From: Larkinella arboricola
GTDB lineage: Bacteria > Bacteroidota > Bacteroidia > Cytophagales > Spirosomataceae
Direction of reading: 5' to 3'
Assembly: GCF_003259745.1 (NCBI RefSeq)
Contig: NZ_QLMC01000005.1
Location: forward strand, 663,745 to 727,744
DNA length: 64,000 bases
Numbering within the stretch: position 1 is the stretch's first letter; every line of letters begins with the position of its first letter. Under the pieces are notes generated by a model, which saw only the letters and a program-made list of their open reading frames with translations, was not told the DNA's origin and made no database searches. The translations under genes and the position numbers were made by a program. Positions 42,704 through 51,018 of the stretch are shown here, one piece after another.

Positions 42704-43273
42704 CTAGGCGCTTTGTCGGGGCTGGCGTTTACGGGTAACTATCAGCCGAACCAGAAATACGGCAATCATCAGGACCAGAAAAGCCGCCAGAAGCGGGAGC
42801 AGGACCGCCAGAAAGGAAAACCCGAACGAGGCAATATTTTCGGCACTGGCCACCACCGGGTTGCCTAAACCGCCGGTTGTGGCCGTTGAGCCGACCCGCA
42901 ACAGGCTGGTGCCGGTCTGAATTAATCCCGCCGTACCACCGCCCGCGATGATGCCGAGTCCCCATTTCAGAATGGGCAGGTCTACCTCCACAAACGAGGT
43001 GGTCAGAATGGTGCCGGCTGCAAAGGCGATGGGCGTGGCCACCGTATCCAGCGCATTATCAAGCCAGGGAATGTAATAGGCTCCAATTTCGAGGGTGGTG
43101 GCCGACGCCAGCACGAGCAGCGCCGTCCAGGTGCCCATCCATTCGAAGCCGGGGGTGACGGAAATCCAGCCCAGTTTAACGGCCAGACTCGCCACCAGCA
43201 TCGGAACAAAAATCCGGAAACCGCAGCAGGCACTCAAGGCAACACCCAGACAGAGACTAATGATCCAATCCAT
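42704..43273 (-). CDS. DUF4126 membrane protein
   Basis: 189 residues with about five hydrophobic segments and small-residue-rich helices (CCGFRIFVPMLVASLAVKLG, TALLVLASATTLEIGAYYIP, WGLGIIAGGGTAGLIQTGTS). Matches DUF4126, widespread and of unknown function. The conserved ACCGFRIFVP entry and AENIASFG are visible. Divergent from the ABC exporter with a family A hairpin between. Confidence 0.88.
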   Translation of the reverse strand: MDWIISLCLGVALSACCGFRIFVPMLVASLAVKLGWISVTPGFEWMGTWTALLVLASATTLEIGAYYIPWLDNALDTVATPIAFAAGTILTTSFVEVDLPILKWGLGIIAGGGTAGLIQTGTSLLRVGSTATTGGLGNPVVASAENIASFGFSFLAVLLPLLAAFLVLMIAVFLVRLIVTRKRQPRQSA

Positions 43274-43284
43274 GAGGAGAGAAG

Positions 43285-43374
43285 AATTATGAGTGAAGAG
43301 TTAAGAGTACGACAGAACTGAATTTCCGGTTTTTTAACTCATAACTCTTCCCTCTAAACTCTTAACTCATAATT
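43285..43374. repeat. intergenic inverted repeat, family A
   Basis: Arms 43285-43307 and 43352-43374 pair at 21 of 23 positions; the arm reads AATTATGAGTGAAGAGTTAA and onward. The 44-base loop holds an extra half-repeat (TTAACTCATAACTCTT). It lies in the divergent space between the DUF4126 gene and the ABC exporter, so it cannot be a simple terminator there. Confidence 0.85.
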
Positions 43375-43411
43375 TCTGTTACACCAAAAACCTTCCAACT
43401 TACTTGCCCCT

Positions 43412-45172
43412 GTGGATACTGAAACGAAAAGTGGTCAGATCTTTGACTGGATTACCCTCCGACGGCTCTATGCCTTCGTAAAGCCGTACCAACTTCATTT
43501 TTACGGTCTGATCCTGATCATTGTGTTGAGCGCCATACTGGCCCCCATTGGCCCGTTGCTGATTCGCTACACGATTGACTCCAAAATTGCGACCGGCGAC
43601 TATGGCGGTTTGACCAATATGCTGATTCTGATGATTGCCGTGCTGGTGTTGCAGGGGATTATCCAGTTTTTTAATACGTACCTGTCGGGCTGGCTGGGCC
43701 AGAACGTCATCCGCGATATTCGGGTACAGCTTTACCAGAAAGTGTTGCAGCTCCGGCTGAAATTTTTTGACAATACGCCCATCGGTCGGCTGGTTACCCG
43801 GACTATTTCGGACGTGGAAACCCTGGCCGACGTGTTCAGCGAAGGGATGGCGGCCATTGTGGGCGACATTCTGCAACTGGTGCTGATCATTGCCGTTATG
43901 TTCTACACCGACTGGCGGCTCTCGGCTATCAGCCTGTCGATGATCCCGCTGATGCTGCTGAGTACCTACATTTTCAAAGAGAAGATCAAAGTCTCCTTCA
44001 ACGAAGTCCGGACCGCCGTGGCCAATCTCAACTCGTTTGTGCAGGAACACATCACCGGCATGAACATCGTACAGATTTTTGGCAGCGAAAAGATTGAAGG
44101 AGAAAAATTTAGAGAAATCAATAACGAACACCGCAAAGCCAATATCCGGTCGATCTGGTATTATTCCGTGTATTATCCGGTAGCGGATATTCTGGCGGCT
44201 GCGGCTACGGGGCTGGTGGTCTGGTACGGTGCTAAAGAGATTCTGAATCAGGAGATTACGTATGGGACGGTAACGGCTTTCATTATGTTTATCAACCTGT
44301 TTTTTCGGCCCATCCGGATGCTGGCCGACCGGTTTAATACCTTGCAGATGGGGATTGTCAGCACCGACCGGATTCTGAAACTGCTCGACAGCAATGATTT
44401 TACCCCCGATACGGGTACCTATGAACCGGCTCTGTTGCGGGGCGATGTGGAATTCAAGAACGTATGGTTTGCCTATAACGACGATAATTACGTCCTGAGA
44501 GACATCAATTTTTCGGTGAAAGAAGGCGAAACCGTTGCGTTTGTCGGCGCAACCGGGGCCGGAAAGTCCTCCATTATCAACCTGTTAAGCCGGTTTTACG
44601 ACATCAACCAGGGCGAAATCCGCATTGATGGGGTAGAGGTACACGACTACAAACTGGAAGCCCTGCGCCGGAGCATCGGTGTGGTGTTGCAGGATGTCTT
44701 TCTGTTTTCGGATACAATTGAAAATAACATTACGCTGGGCAACAAATCCATTCGTCGGGAGCAGATTGTCGAAGCCGCCAAACTGGTTGGTGTTCACGAC
44801 TTCATCGAGCGATTGCCGGGCGGTTACGAGTACAACGTCATGGAACGGGGTTCGACGCTGTCGGTCGGGCAGCGGCAGTTGATCTCGTTTGTCCGGGCAA
44901 TGGTTCACAACCCGCGCATCATGGTGCTGGACGAAGCTACGTCTTCCGTCGATACCGAGACCGAAGGGCTGATTCAGAATGCCATTGGTAAATTGATGAA
45001 AGGCCGCACGGCTATTGTCATTGCTCACCGTCTTTCGACCATTCGGGAAGCGCATAAAATCATCGTGGTTGACAAAGGCCGGATCGTCGAGCAGGGCACG
45101 CACGAGGAACTGATTCAGAAAGAAGGCGCTTACGCCAATCTGTACCGAATGCAATACAAAGAAATGGTGTAG
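43412..45172 (+). CDS. ABC exporter, fused permease and ATPase (lipid A/multidrug type)
   Basis: Homodimeric type IV ABC exporter, 586 residues. Six membrane helices occupy about 25-320 (YGLILIIVLSAILAPIGPLL is helix 1-2). The ATPase has Walker A GATGAGKSSIINLL (about 379), Q loop VVLQDVFLFS, signature LSVGQRQLISF, Walker B IMVLDEATSSVD and H-loop IVIAHRLS. The start is a GTG; no better ATG lies near. Closest to the MsbA/YheH-like group; cargo not predictable. Ends at a family A hairpin. Confidence 0.93.
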   Translation: MDTETKSGQIFDWITLRRLYAFVKPYQLHFYGLILIIVLSAILAPIGPLLIRYTIDSKIATGDYGGLTNMLILMIAVLVLQGIIQFFNTYLSGWLGQNVIRDIRVQLYQKVLQLRLKFFDNTPIGRLVTRTISDVETLADVFSEGMAAIVGDILQLVLIIAVMFYTDWRLSAISLSMIPLMLLSTYIFKEKIKVSFNEVRTAVANLNSFVQEHITGMNIVQIFGSEKIEGEKFREINNEHRKANIRSIWYYSVYYPVADILAAAATGLVVWYGAKEILNQEITYGTVTAFIMFINLFFRPIRMLADRFNTLQMGIVSTDRILKLLDSNDFTPDTGTYEPALLRGDVEFKNVWFAYNDDNYVLRDINFSVKEGETVAFVGATGAGKSSIINLLSRFYDINQGEIRIDGVEVHDYKLEALRRSIGVVLQDVFLFSDTIENNITLGNKSIRREQIVEAAKLVGVHDFIERLPGGYEYNVMERGSTLSVGQRQLISFVRAMVHNPRIMVLDEATSSVDTETEGLIQNAIGKLMKGRTAIVIAHRLSTIREAHKIIVVDKGRIVEQGTHEELIQKEGAYANLYRMQYKEMV

Positions 45173-45174
45173 AG

Positions 45175-45248
45175 GAGTTAAGAATTGGGAGTGAAGAGTT
45201 ATGAGTTAAAAATGCGCTAGCCAACTCTTCACTCTCAATTCTTAACTC
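45175..45248. repeat. intergenic inverted repeat, family A
   Basis: Arms 45175-45200 and 45223-45248 pair at 25 of 26 positions (GAGTTAAGAATTGGGAGTGA and onward). The loop ATGAGTTAAAAATGCGCTAG CC matches that of the 14022 repeat closely. It touches both convergent stop codons (45172 and 45249). Confidence 0.9.
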
Positions 45249-45521
45249 TTAACTCCTTGCCGGTTCGGCTCCGCCGAGGGCGTAGGCGATTTTTGCGTTT
45301 AAATTAGTATCGTTGGCCGGATCGTTGTCCATCCCGGACGGGATACGGCCTACAGCGTTTACGTTCGGTTGCAGTTCGGTTTCATCTGCGCTGGGCGCCG
45401 GTCCGGTCTGATCAATAATCTCCTCATCCGCATTCGGATCGTTGTCCATCCCGGACGGAATATCCTGCAAAGGCGAATTGTCCTTCAGGGGATGCAGGTT
45501 CGGATTTTGTGATGGTGTCAT
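45249..45521 (-). CDS. small acidic protein with duplicated IPSGMDNDP motif
   Basis: Hydrophilic, acidic 90-residue protein without signal or membrane segment. A nine-residue motif IPSGMDNDP occurs twice (about 21-29 and 60-68), each followed by an acidic/Asn-rich stretch (NADEEIIDQ, ANDTNLNAK). Probably disordered. I do not recognise the family. Codon use is like its neighbours and it has its own position between two clear hairpins, so I think it is real. Confidence 0.6.
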   Translation of the reverse strand: MTPSQNPNLHPLKDNSPLQDIPSGMDNDPNADEEIIDQTGPAPSADETELQPNVNAVGRIPSGMDNDPANDTNLNAKIAYALGGAEPARS

Positions 45522-45584
45522 GAGTCTGCGTTGATGGTATTAGGCTATAACCACCAGATCGTCGGTGTTGTTTTGGAAAGCCGC

Positions 45585-45624
45585 CATCAAAAAGGTCAAC
45601 CCTCCCGGGTTGACCTTTTTGATG
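45585..45624. terminator. intrinsic terminator after the PBP1A gene
   Basis: Perfect 18-base arms (45585-45602 and 45607-45624) with a 4-base loop; GGTCAACCC core with A5 and T5 tracts on the two sides. It ends one base before the PBP1A stop at 45625 in plus coordinates, so it directly follows that minus-strand gene. Confidence 0.88.
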
Positions 45625-48192
45625 TTAGAACTGCTGGGATCGTTGCGTGGAATCGTCCGGCTCAATGGGTTGCGGGGGAGCGGGAGCAACAAACAGGGAA
45701 TCTTCCGGAATGCCGATGTCCATCGTATCGGAATCCTCTTCTTCCTCCTCATAGCCACCGGGGCAGTTCAGATAGTCTTTCGTTATTTTAACCGTCGGTT
45801 TGTCGAACGGCCCCTGATACAGTTTCAGTGATTTATCTTGGTAGGCTTTCTCCAGAAACCGCCCGACCAGCGGCAGGGCGGTTTTGGCCCCTTCGCCCAG
45901 GTCCGTGGTCCGGAAGTGGATGCTGCGGTCGTCGCCACCTACCCAGGCGCCAACCACCAGATCGCGCGTAACGCCCATAAACCAGCCGTCGGAGTTGTTG
46001 GAGGTGGTTCCGGTTTTACCGCCCACCTGATTCCGGTTTTTAAATAAATCGAACGACCACAGATTCTGCGACGTGCCGCCGGGTTCTTCCAGACCGCCTT
46101 TCAGCATATGAAGCATCAGAAAGGCCGATTCTTCGCGGATTGCCTGCTTCTTCTGCGGAACAAATTCTTCAATTAGCTTACCGTCGCGGTCTTCGATTCG
46201 GGTCACGATCAGCGGTTCGGTATAGACTCCCTTGTTGGCAAAGGTGCAGTAAGCCGCCACCATTTCGTAAAGCGACACATCCGACGAACCCAGACCAACC
46301 GATGGCACGGCCGCCAGCGGGCTCTGGATGCCGATGCGGTGAGCGTATTCCACCACACGTTCGGGGGTTGCCACATCGTTGGTGAGTTGGGCCGTTACCG
46401 AGTTGATAGACCGCGCCATAGCCCGGCGCAGGGTCATGTTGGAATACGAAAACGTACCGGCGGAGTTTTTAGGAGCCCAGTAATCCTGTTGCCCTTTTTC
46501 ATTGATGTATTCTTTCCGAAACGGTTCGTCGCGCCGACGGTCGCAGGGGCTCAGGTTGATGGTTGAGTCGTCGATAACGGTCGCGTACACAAACGGTTTA
46601 AAGGTTGAACCCGGCTGCCGTTTGCCCTGCTTGACGTGGTCGTATTTGAAAAATTCGTAGTTCAGACCGCCCACCCAGGTACGGATGAAGCCCGTATGCG
46701 GGTCCATTGCTACCATACCCGCCTGTAAAAAACGTTTATAATAGGCAATGGAATCCATCGGCGTCATGTACATTTTCCGGGGCCCGTTCCAGGAAAAAAC
46801 CGTCATGCTGTCTTTCTTGACCTTCATGTAGTAGCTGACCGAATCGGGCTGGTTCGGGTATTTGATTTGCAGGGCCTTATACCGTTCCGTACGCTGGGCC
46901 ACTTTATCCAGAAAATCCGGAATTTCTTTGCCGTTTTCATCCGTCCAGGGGTTCCGGCCGGTCCAGTGGGTGTCGAAAATGCGCTGCAATTGCTTCATTT
47001 TCTCGGTGACGGCCTGTTCGGCCAGCGCCTGCATCCGGGAATCGACGGTGGTATAGATTTTCAGGCCGTCCGTATACAGGTCGTACCCGTTTTCTTCGCC
47101 CCATTTTTTAACAACCTCAACCACCGCATTTTTAAAGTAATTGGCCGGACCGGCATACGGATTGTCGGGGCTGAAGCGGGTTTTGAGGGGTAGTTTTTTG
47201 ATGGAGTCGGCCTGCGGTTTGGTTAGATAACCGTATTTCTCCATTTGCGAGATCACTACATTCCGGCGGTTGAGGGATTTTTGGAAGTTTCGTTTAATCA
47301 ACGGATTGTAGGTCGTTGTGGCCTTTTGCAGACCAACCAGAACGGCGGCTTCCTGCACATTCAGATCTTCCGGTGATTTACTGAAGTACGTGCGGGCTGC
47401 CGTTTTAATACCGTAGGCATTGCTGCCAAAATCAACGGTATTAAAGTACATGGTCAGAATCTGGTCCTTCGAAAAGTTCCGTTCCAGCTTGACGGCCATC
47501 AGCCACTCCTTGGTTTTGAGAATGAAGGTTCGCAGCAGCGGAACGTTATAGAGCCATCCGCGTGATTGGCGACGGCGGGTTTTGAAGAGGTTCTTGGCTA
47601 ATTGCTGGGTGATGGTACTCCCTCCACCGGCACTGTTGCCCGTCAGAACACCGTAAGCCGCCCGGCCCAGACTGCGGGGGTCAATTCCCGAATGCTCATA
47701 AAACCGGATGTCTTCGGTAGCCAACAGGGCATCAATCAGCGGCTTAGGCAAATCTTCGTAGTTGATGGGCGTACGGTTTTCGGTAAAAAACCGGCCGAGC
47801 AATACCTTATCGTAGGAGTAAATTTCGGAAGATTGAGCAACTTTTGGATTTTTCAGCTCTTCAACGCTGGGCATTTCGCCGGTGAGATTCAGAAAGTTGG
47901 TTTCGAGCGTCAGTACATACAGCAGCGCCAGGACGAAGCCAAGGATCAGCGTTTTGGCGGTATGGTAAAAGATTTTAAAGGAAAGTGAGCGGGTATCGAA
48001 GCGGGCGTTCAGCCAATTGCGGTAACGTTGTCGAACGGCTCGGTATCGATTGCCTGCTGAACTGACGCGCTCTGCCCCAAAGATGCCGGACAACATTCGG
48101 TGAATCAGTCGCTTAATTCCATTGCTCAGTTGACCGAAAAAGCCGGTGATGCCTTGCCAAAGGGTACGAAGCAGCCCCCAGAATTTACTCAT
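45625..48192 (-). CDS. mrcA: penicillin-binding protein 1A (transglycosylase/transpeptidase)
   Basis: Bifunctional peptidoglycan synthase, 855 residues, inner-membrane anchored. One membrane segment at about 72-93 (LILGFVLALLYVLTLE). GT51 transglycosylase motifs: EDIRFYEHSGIDPRSLGRA, GGSTITQQLAKNLF and RNFSKDQILTMYFN. Transpeptidase motifs: PGSTFKPF (SxxK), SIN in ARSINSVTAQL and KTGTTSN. The C-terminus is acidic and Pro/Gln rich (about 815-855). Transcribed alone and followed by a strong terminator. Confidence 0.96.
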   Translation of the reverse strand: MSKFWGLLRTLWQGITGFFGQLSNGIKRLIHRMLSGIFGAERVSSAGNRYRAVRQRYRNWLNARFDTRSLSFKIFYHTAKTLILGFVLALLYVLTLETNFLNLTGEMPSVEELKNPKVAQSSEIYSYDKVLLGRFFTENRTPINYEDLPKPLIDALLATEDIRFYEHSGIDPRSLGRAAYGVLTGNSAGGGSTITQQLAKNLFKTRRRQSRGWLYNVPLLRTFILKTKEWLMAVKLERNFSKDQILTMYFNTVDFGSNAYGIKTAARTYFSKSPEDLNVQEAAVLVGLQKATTTYNPLIKRNFQKSLNRRNVVISQMEKYGYLTKPQADSIKKLPLKTRFSPDNPYAGPANYFKNAVVEVVKKWGEENGYDLYTDGLKIYTTVDSRMQALAEQAVTEKMKQLQRIFDTHWTGRNPWTDENGKEIPDFLDKVAQRTERYKALQIKYPNQPDSVSYYMKVKKDSMTVFSWNGPRKMYMTPMDSIAYYKRFLQAGMVAMDPHTGFIRTWVGGLNYEFFKYDHVKQGKRQPGSTFKPFVYATVIDDSTINLSPCDRRRDEPFRKEYINEKGQQDYWAPKNSAGTFSYSNMTLRRAMARSINSVTAQLTNDVATPERVVEYAHRIGIQSPLAAVPSVGLGSSDVSLYEMVAAYCTFANKGVYTEPLIVTRIEDRDGKLIEEFVPQKKQAIREESAFLMLHMLKGGLEEPGGTSQNLWSFDLFKNRNQVGGKTGTTSNNSDGWFMGVTRDLVVGAWVGGDDRSIHFRTTDLGEGAKTALPLVGRFLEKAYQDKSLKLYQGPFDKPTVKITKDYLNCPGGYEEEEEDSDTMDIGIPEDSLFVAPAPPQPIEPDDSTQRSQQF

Positions 48193-48421
48193 GCCTGGTG
48201 ATTTGACGGTTAAAAATGGAAGGACGGGACAGGTGGCAATATAGACCGAAGCCGCGCGACTGGGCCCTTCTCAATAAAAAGCAAATATAATTCCGAATGC
48301 AAAAAAGACGGATTGGAAAATCAGTCCAGTTCAGCAAATATAACGGAAATTTGGACGATTTAATATGAAAAAAGACAAGCCGCAGAACCGGTAGGCTGAT
48401 AACCAATCGTTTAGAAACCGC

Positions 48422-48910
48422 TTATTTCTTCTGAAATTCCAGCGCCACACCGTTCATGCAATACCGTAAGCCGGTCGGCTTGGGGCCGTCGTCGAAAACG
48501 TGTCCGAGGTGCCCTCCGCAAACGGCACATTCCACCTCGGTGCGAATCATGCCGTGGCTCTGGTCGGTTTTCTCCACGACGCTTGTTTTCGCTAAAGGTT
48601 TGTAGAAACTCGGCCAGCCGGTTCCCGACTCAAATTTAGTATCAGAGCTGAACAGCGGGTTTTTACAACCGGCGCATCGGAAGATTCCTTTCTGGTGGTT
48701 ATCAACCAGCGGACTGGTGAACGCCCGCTCGGTGCCCTGCTGGCGAAGCACGTAGAATTGCTGGGGTGTCAGAATCTTTTTCCACTCCGCTTCGGTTCTG
48801 ACAACTTTGCGGGGAGTGTTATCGTCGTTCAGGTTGACCGGCGAAACAGAAGCGACCGAGCCGATGAGCAGCAGCCCACCCAAAGCCCCAAGAAAAAGTC
48901 TGTGTATCAT
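48422..48910 (-). CDS. msrB: peptide-methionine (R)-S-oxide reductase, exported
   Basis: Repairs oxidised methionine in proteins. Zinc Cys pairs CAGC and CAVC are present, the substrate region [13 protein letters not shown], and the catalytic Cys in [10 protein letters not shown] (about residue 152). An N-terminal hydrophobic segment ([20 protein letters not shown]) acts as a signal or anchor, so the site of action is the periplasm. 162 residues. On the minus strand downstream of the anti-sigma gene, separated from it by a strong terminator. Confidence 0.95.
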   Translation of the reverse strand: MIHRLFLGALGGLLLIGSVASVSPVNLNDDNTPRKVVRTEAEWKKILTPQQFYVLRQQGTERAFTSPLVDNHQKGIFRCAGCKNPLFSSDTKFESGTGWPSFYKPLAKTSVVEKTDQSHGMIRTEVECAVCGGHLGHVFDDGPKPTGLRYCMNGVALEFQKK

Positions 48911-48944
48911 ACCGTTTTAACAAATTATTGACGCAGATAGTTTT

Positions 48945-48992
48945 GTCCAAACAAACGGCCCTGACTGTATAGCCAGGGCCGTTTGTTTGGAC
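48945..48992 (-). terminator. terminator of the sigma/anti-sigma operon
   Basis: Perfect 19-base arms (48945-48963 and 48974-48992) around a 10-base loop, starting 14 bases past the anti-sigma stop in the minus direction. GGCCCTG core with A/T-rich outer ends. Confidence 0.85.
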
Positions 48993-49005
48993 AGAATCGG
49001 TCAGG

Positions 49006-49875
49006 TTAGGAGTTGGTGTTGCCAACCACCACCATGGCCGACAAGGTCGGAGTGGGGCTGCCGCCCCGCCGTTCGAGCGTGATGGCGAAGGCGTCGGCTT
49101 TCAGAAACCGTTTGGGTTGCTCAACCATCGCTCCGCCTTCCCGAATATCGAAAACGCCGGCATCGACCGGTTGGCCGTCCACAATGGCCCAAAGCTGGTA
49201 CTGCTGGGTTTCGGGCGGGCGCACCAGTGAGTCGATATCCAGGTTAACCTGACCGGTATGCGTGTTCCAGTACACCGTTGCCAGATTGGCGGTGGTGCTG
49301 TCGGTTGGGTTTAAACGAATGATCTGTGTGCCGGGTTCTTTCAAAACCGCCAGCGTTTGTTCGGCCTGAATCTGACGCGCCTGCGTAATCCGTAATTCTT
49401 CCGACAACTGGTCGTTCGTTGCCCGTAAGGCGGTGAGCGATTGCTGGCTGTTCTGTAGCTGGGAATACAGATAATACGTAAAAACCAGCACAAGCAGACC
49501 AATCGACGCGGCCACCATCCAGGTGATCCGGAACGTGGGCCTTGAGTGGACATCCTCTTCTGGATAAAGCGGACGAACGACTGTTTCAGGGGGTGTTTCG
49601 GTCGGTGTTGTGAGCGGTGCTGCTGCTGGGGGCAACTCGGTTTGCGGTTTGCCAAACTCCAGTTCGTTCAGGAGCCGGGCTTTTATATCGGCAGGGGGTT
49701 CATGACGCAGGCTTAGGGCGTACTGTTCCAGGGCAGCCGACAACTGGTCTAACTCCTGCCGGATTTCGGGGTAAATGCCCGACAGGCACTCGACTTCCCG
49801 CTTTTCCTGCGGGCTGACGGTGCCAAGCACGTACTCCTCCAGTATACCGGATTCGATGTATTCCTTCGTGTTCAT
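49006..49875 (-). CDS. anti-sigma factor (RskA-like) with one membrane segment
   Basis: 289 residues. N-terminal about 1-80 is the sigma-binding domain type (YIESGILEEYVLGTVSPQEK, EVECLSGIYPEIRQELDQL) lacking the HxxxCxxC zinc set. One membrane helix at about 120-138 (MVAASIGLLVLVFTYYLY) is followed by a coiled coil (about 140-180). The external domain matches the RskA C-terminal fold (YWNTHTGQVNLDIDSL, QYQLWAIVDGQPVDAGVFDI). Its start overlaps the sigma gene stop by four bases, so it is the partner of that sigma factor. The signal it senses is unknown. Confidence 0.92.
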   Translation of the reverse strand: MNTKEYIESGILEEYVLGTVSPQEKREVECLSGIYPEIRQELDQLSAALEQYALSLRHEPPADIKARLLNELEFGKPQTELPPAAAPLTTPTETPPETVVRPLYPEEDVHSRPTFRITWMVAASIGLLVLVFTYYLYSQLQNSQQSLTALRATNDQLSEELRITQARQIQAEQTLAVLKEPGTQIIRLNPTDSTTANLATVYWNTHTGQVNLDIDSLVRPPETQQYQLWAIVDGQPVDAGVFDIREGGAMVEQPKRFLKADAFAITLERRGGSPTPTLSAMVVVGNTNS

Positions 49876-50420
49876 GTACCGAATAACTTCTTCAATTCCT
49901 GTAAAGCAGACCTGACTCGTGTTTTGACCGTTCCGAGCGGCAAATTAAGTTTCTGCGCTACTTCTTCATGGGTATAACCCGAAAAGTAGACCAAATCGAT
50001 GACCTGTCGGCGGTCGGGATTTAACTGATTTACTTTATCGGGCAAATCAAGCGTTTCTACACTGGGCTGGTAGGTCTGTTGATGCAGATCTACACTATCT
50101 ACGATATCGATATCCCTTTGGATTGATTGACCTGAATGCCGGGTACGCAGGGCGTCAATGGCTGTATTGCGGGCGATATTGAGCAGCCAGGTAAACAAAC
50201 GTCCCTTTTGAGAATCGTAGGAGGGAATATTGCGCCAGATTTTAACAAAAGAATCCTGTAAAACGTCACGGGCGGTTTCTTCGTCACGAACTACTTTCAG
50301 AATTACGCCATATAACGCCGGTGAATACTGGTCATATAACAGGTGAAAAGCCTGTTCCTCTCGCTCCTGGAGCTTTTTGACTAGGATATCTTCCGAAAAT
50401 GGGAGGTTTGAACGCTTCAA
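49872..50420 (-). CDS. ECF-type RNA polymerase sigma factor
   Basis: 182 residues with region 2 (LYGVILKVVRDEETARDVLQ, FVKIWRNIPSYD, LFTWLLNIARNTAIDALR) and region 4 (QVIDLVYFSGYTHEEVAQKL, PLGTVKTRVRSALQELK). Resembles SigK/RpoE-type factors paired with RskA anti-sigmas. Expected to be held inactive by the next gene's product. A well-formed housekeeping-type promoter lies about 50-75 bases upstream, so basal expression does not need itself. Regulon unknown. Confidence 0.95.
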   Translation of the reverse strand: MKRSNLPFSEDILVKKLQEREEQAFHLLYDQYSPALYGVILKVVRDEETARDVLQDSFVKIWRNIPSYDSQKGRLFTWLLNIARNTAIDALRTRHSGQSIQRDIDIVDSVDLHQQTYQPSVETLDLPDKVNQLNPDRRQVIDLVYFSGYTHEEVAQKLNLPLGTVKTRVRSALQELKKLFGT

Positions 50421-50467
50421 GGTTATTGGAGTAATTCAGTAATCAAAAAGCCGCGAAGGGGCCAAGT

Positions 50468-50497
50468 CAAAAATACAAAGAAAATGATGCGGGCAAA
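50468..50497 (-). promoter_or_regulatory. complete -33/-7 promoter for the sigma factor gene
   Basis: Minus strand reads TTTG (50494-50497), an 18-base spacer, then TATTTTTG (50468-50475), matching the Bacteroidota TTTG-N-TAnnTTTG pattern in both boxes. The best promoter in the window. Confidence 0.65.
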
Positions 50498-50526
50498 CGG
50501 ATCGGTAAGAATTTAGTGGGCAAAAT

Positions 50527-50567
50527 CCAGAAAATGCTGCTTCCGGTAGGTAAGCAGCATTTTCTGG
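50527..50567 (-). terminator. terminator of the small exported protein gene
   Basis: Perfect 16-base arms (50527-50542 and 50552-50567, CCAGAAAATGCTGCTT and complement) with a 9-base loop, 29 bases past the stop at 50596 in the minus direction. Confidence 0.75.
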
Positions 50568-50595
50568 GTCAATATCTGTCCGAAACGGAGTTGTC

Positions 50596-50880
50596 TTATG
50601 GGGTATTCGACTTTTTGGTTTTCACTTCTTTCGTCGTTTTTTTTCGGACGGTCGTGGTTTGTTGCTGGTTGACAGCGTCTTGGGAACGACGGGCGTTCCG
50701 GCTCGATTGCGTGCCTTTGACCAGTTTGCTTTTCATCGAATCCGTTCGGGCCGTCGGATCACCCTGCGGGAATGTTTCCGAAGGTTGTTCGGGGGCGTGG
50801 GCGTTCGGCGATGGCGTCTGGGCCTGGGTCTGGACCGAAAACCAGAGCAGGGCTGCGGATAAAAGAGCTATCTTTTTCAT
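50596..50880 (-). CDS. small exported Lys/Thr-rich protein of unknown function
   Basis: 94 residues with a good signal peptide (MKKIALLSAALLWFSVQTQA). The mature part is low-complexity: Pro/Ala-rich first (TPSPNAHAPEQPSETFPQG), then very basic (SRNARRSQDA, RKKTTKEVKTKKSNTP). No family recognised. The signal peptide and the clean terminator behind it support a real gene. Confidence 0.65.
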   Translation of the reverse strand: MKKIALLSAALLWFSVQTQAQTPSPNAHAPEQPSETFPQGDPTARTDSMKSKLVKGTQSSRNARRSQDAVNQQQTTTVRKKTTKEVKTKKSNTP

Positions 50881-50980
50881 ACTTCGTGTGGTCTATGTTA
50901 AGTACAAACCAAACTCTGTAACCGGCAAATTGTTTCGGCCCATCGGCGGAGTTCGTTTCCGGAAATGGCATAAAAACGCT

Positions 50981-50988
50981 TATATTTG
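50981..50988 (+). promoter_or_regulatory. lysA: -7 box for lysA
   Basis: TATATTTG, an exact TAnnTTTG match, 30 bases before ATG 51019. It overlaps the TTG at 50986 that would extend the frame, so that longer start would be upstream of the transcript and can be dropped. Confidence 0.6.
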
Positions 50989-51018
50989 CACCTTATAATC
51001 TGGCTTACTTTACTGCTT

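Noticed and set aside
43285..43374. Family A hairpin as a plain intrinsic terminator
   Set aside because: It lies between divergent genes, where no transcript ends, and lacks a T-run.
50986..51018. Longer TTG start for lysA
   Set aside because: The TTG lies inside the TATATTTG promoter box, upstream of the likely transcript start.
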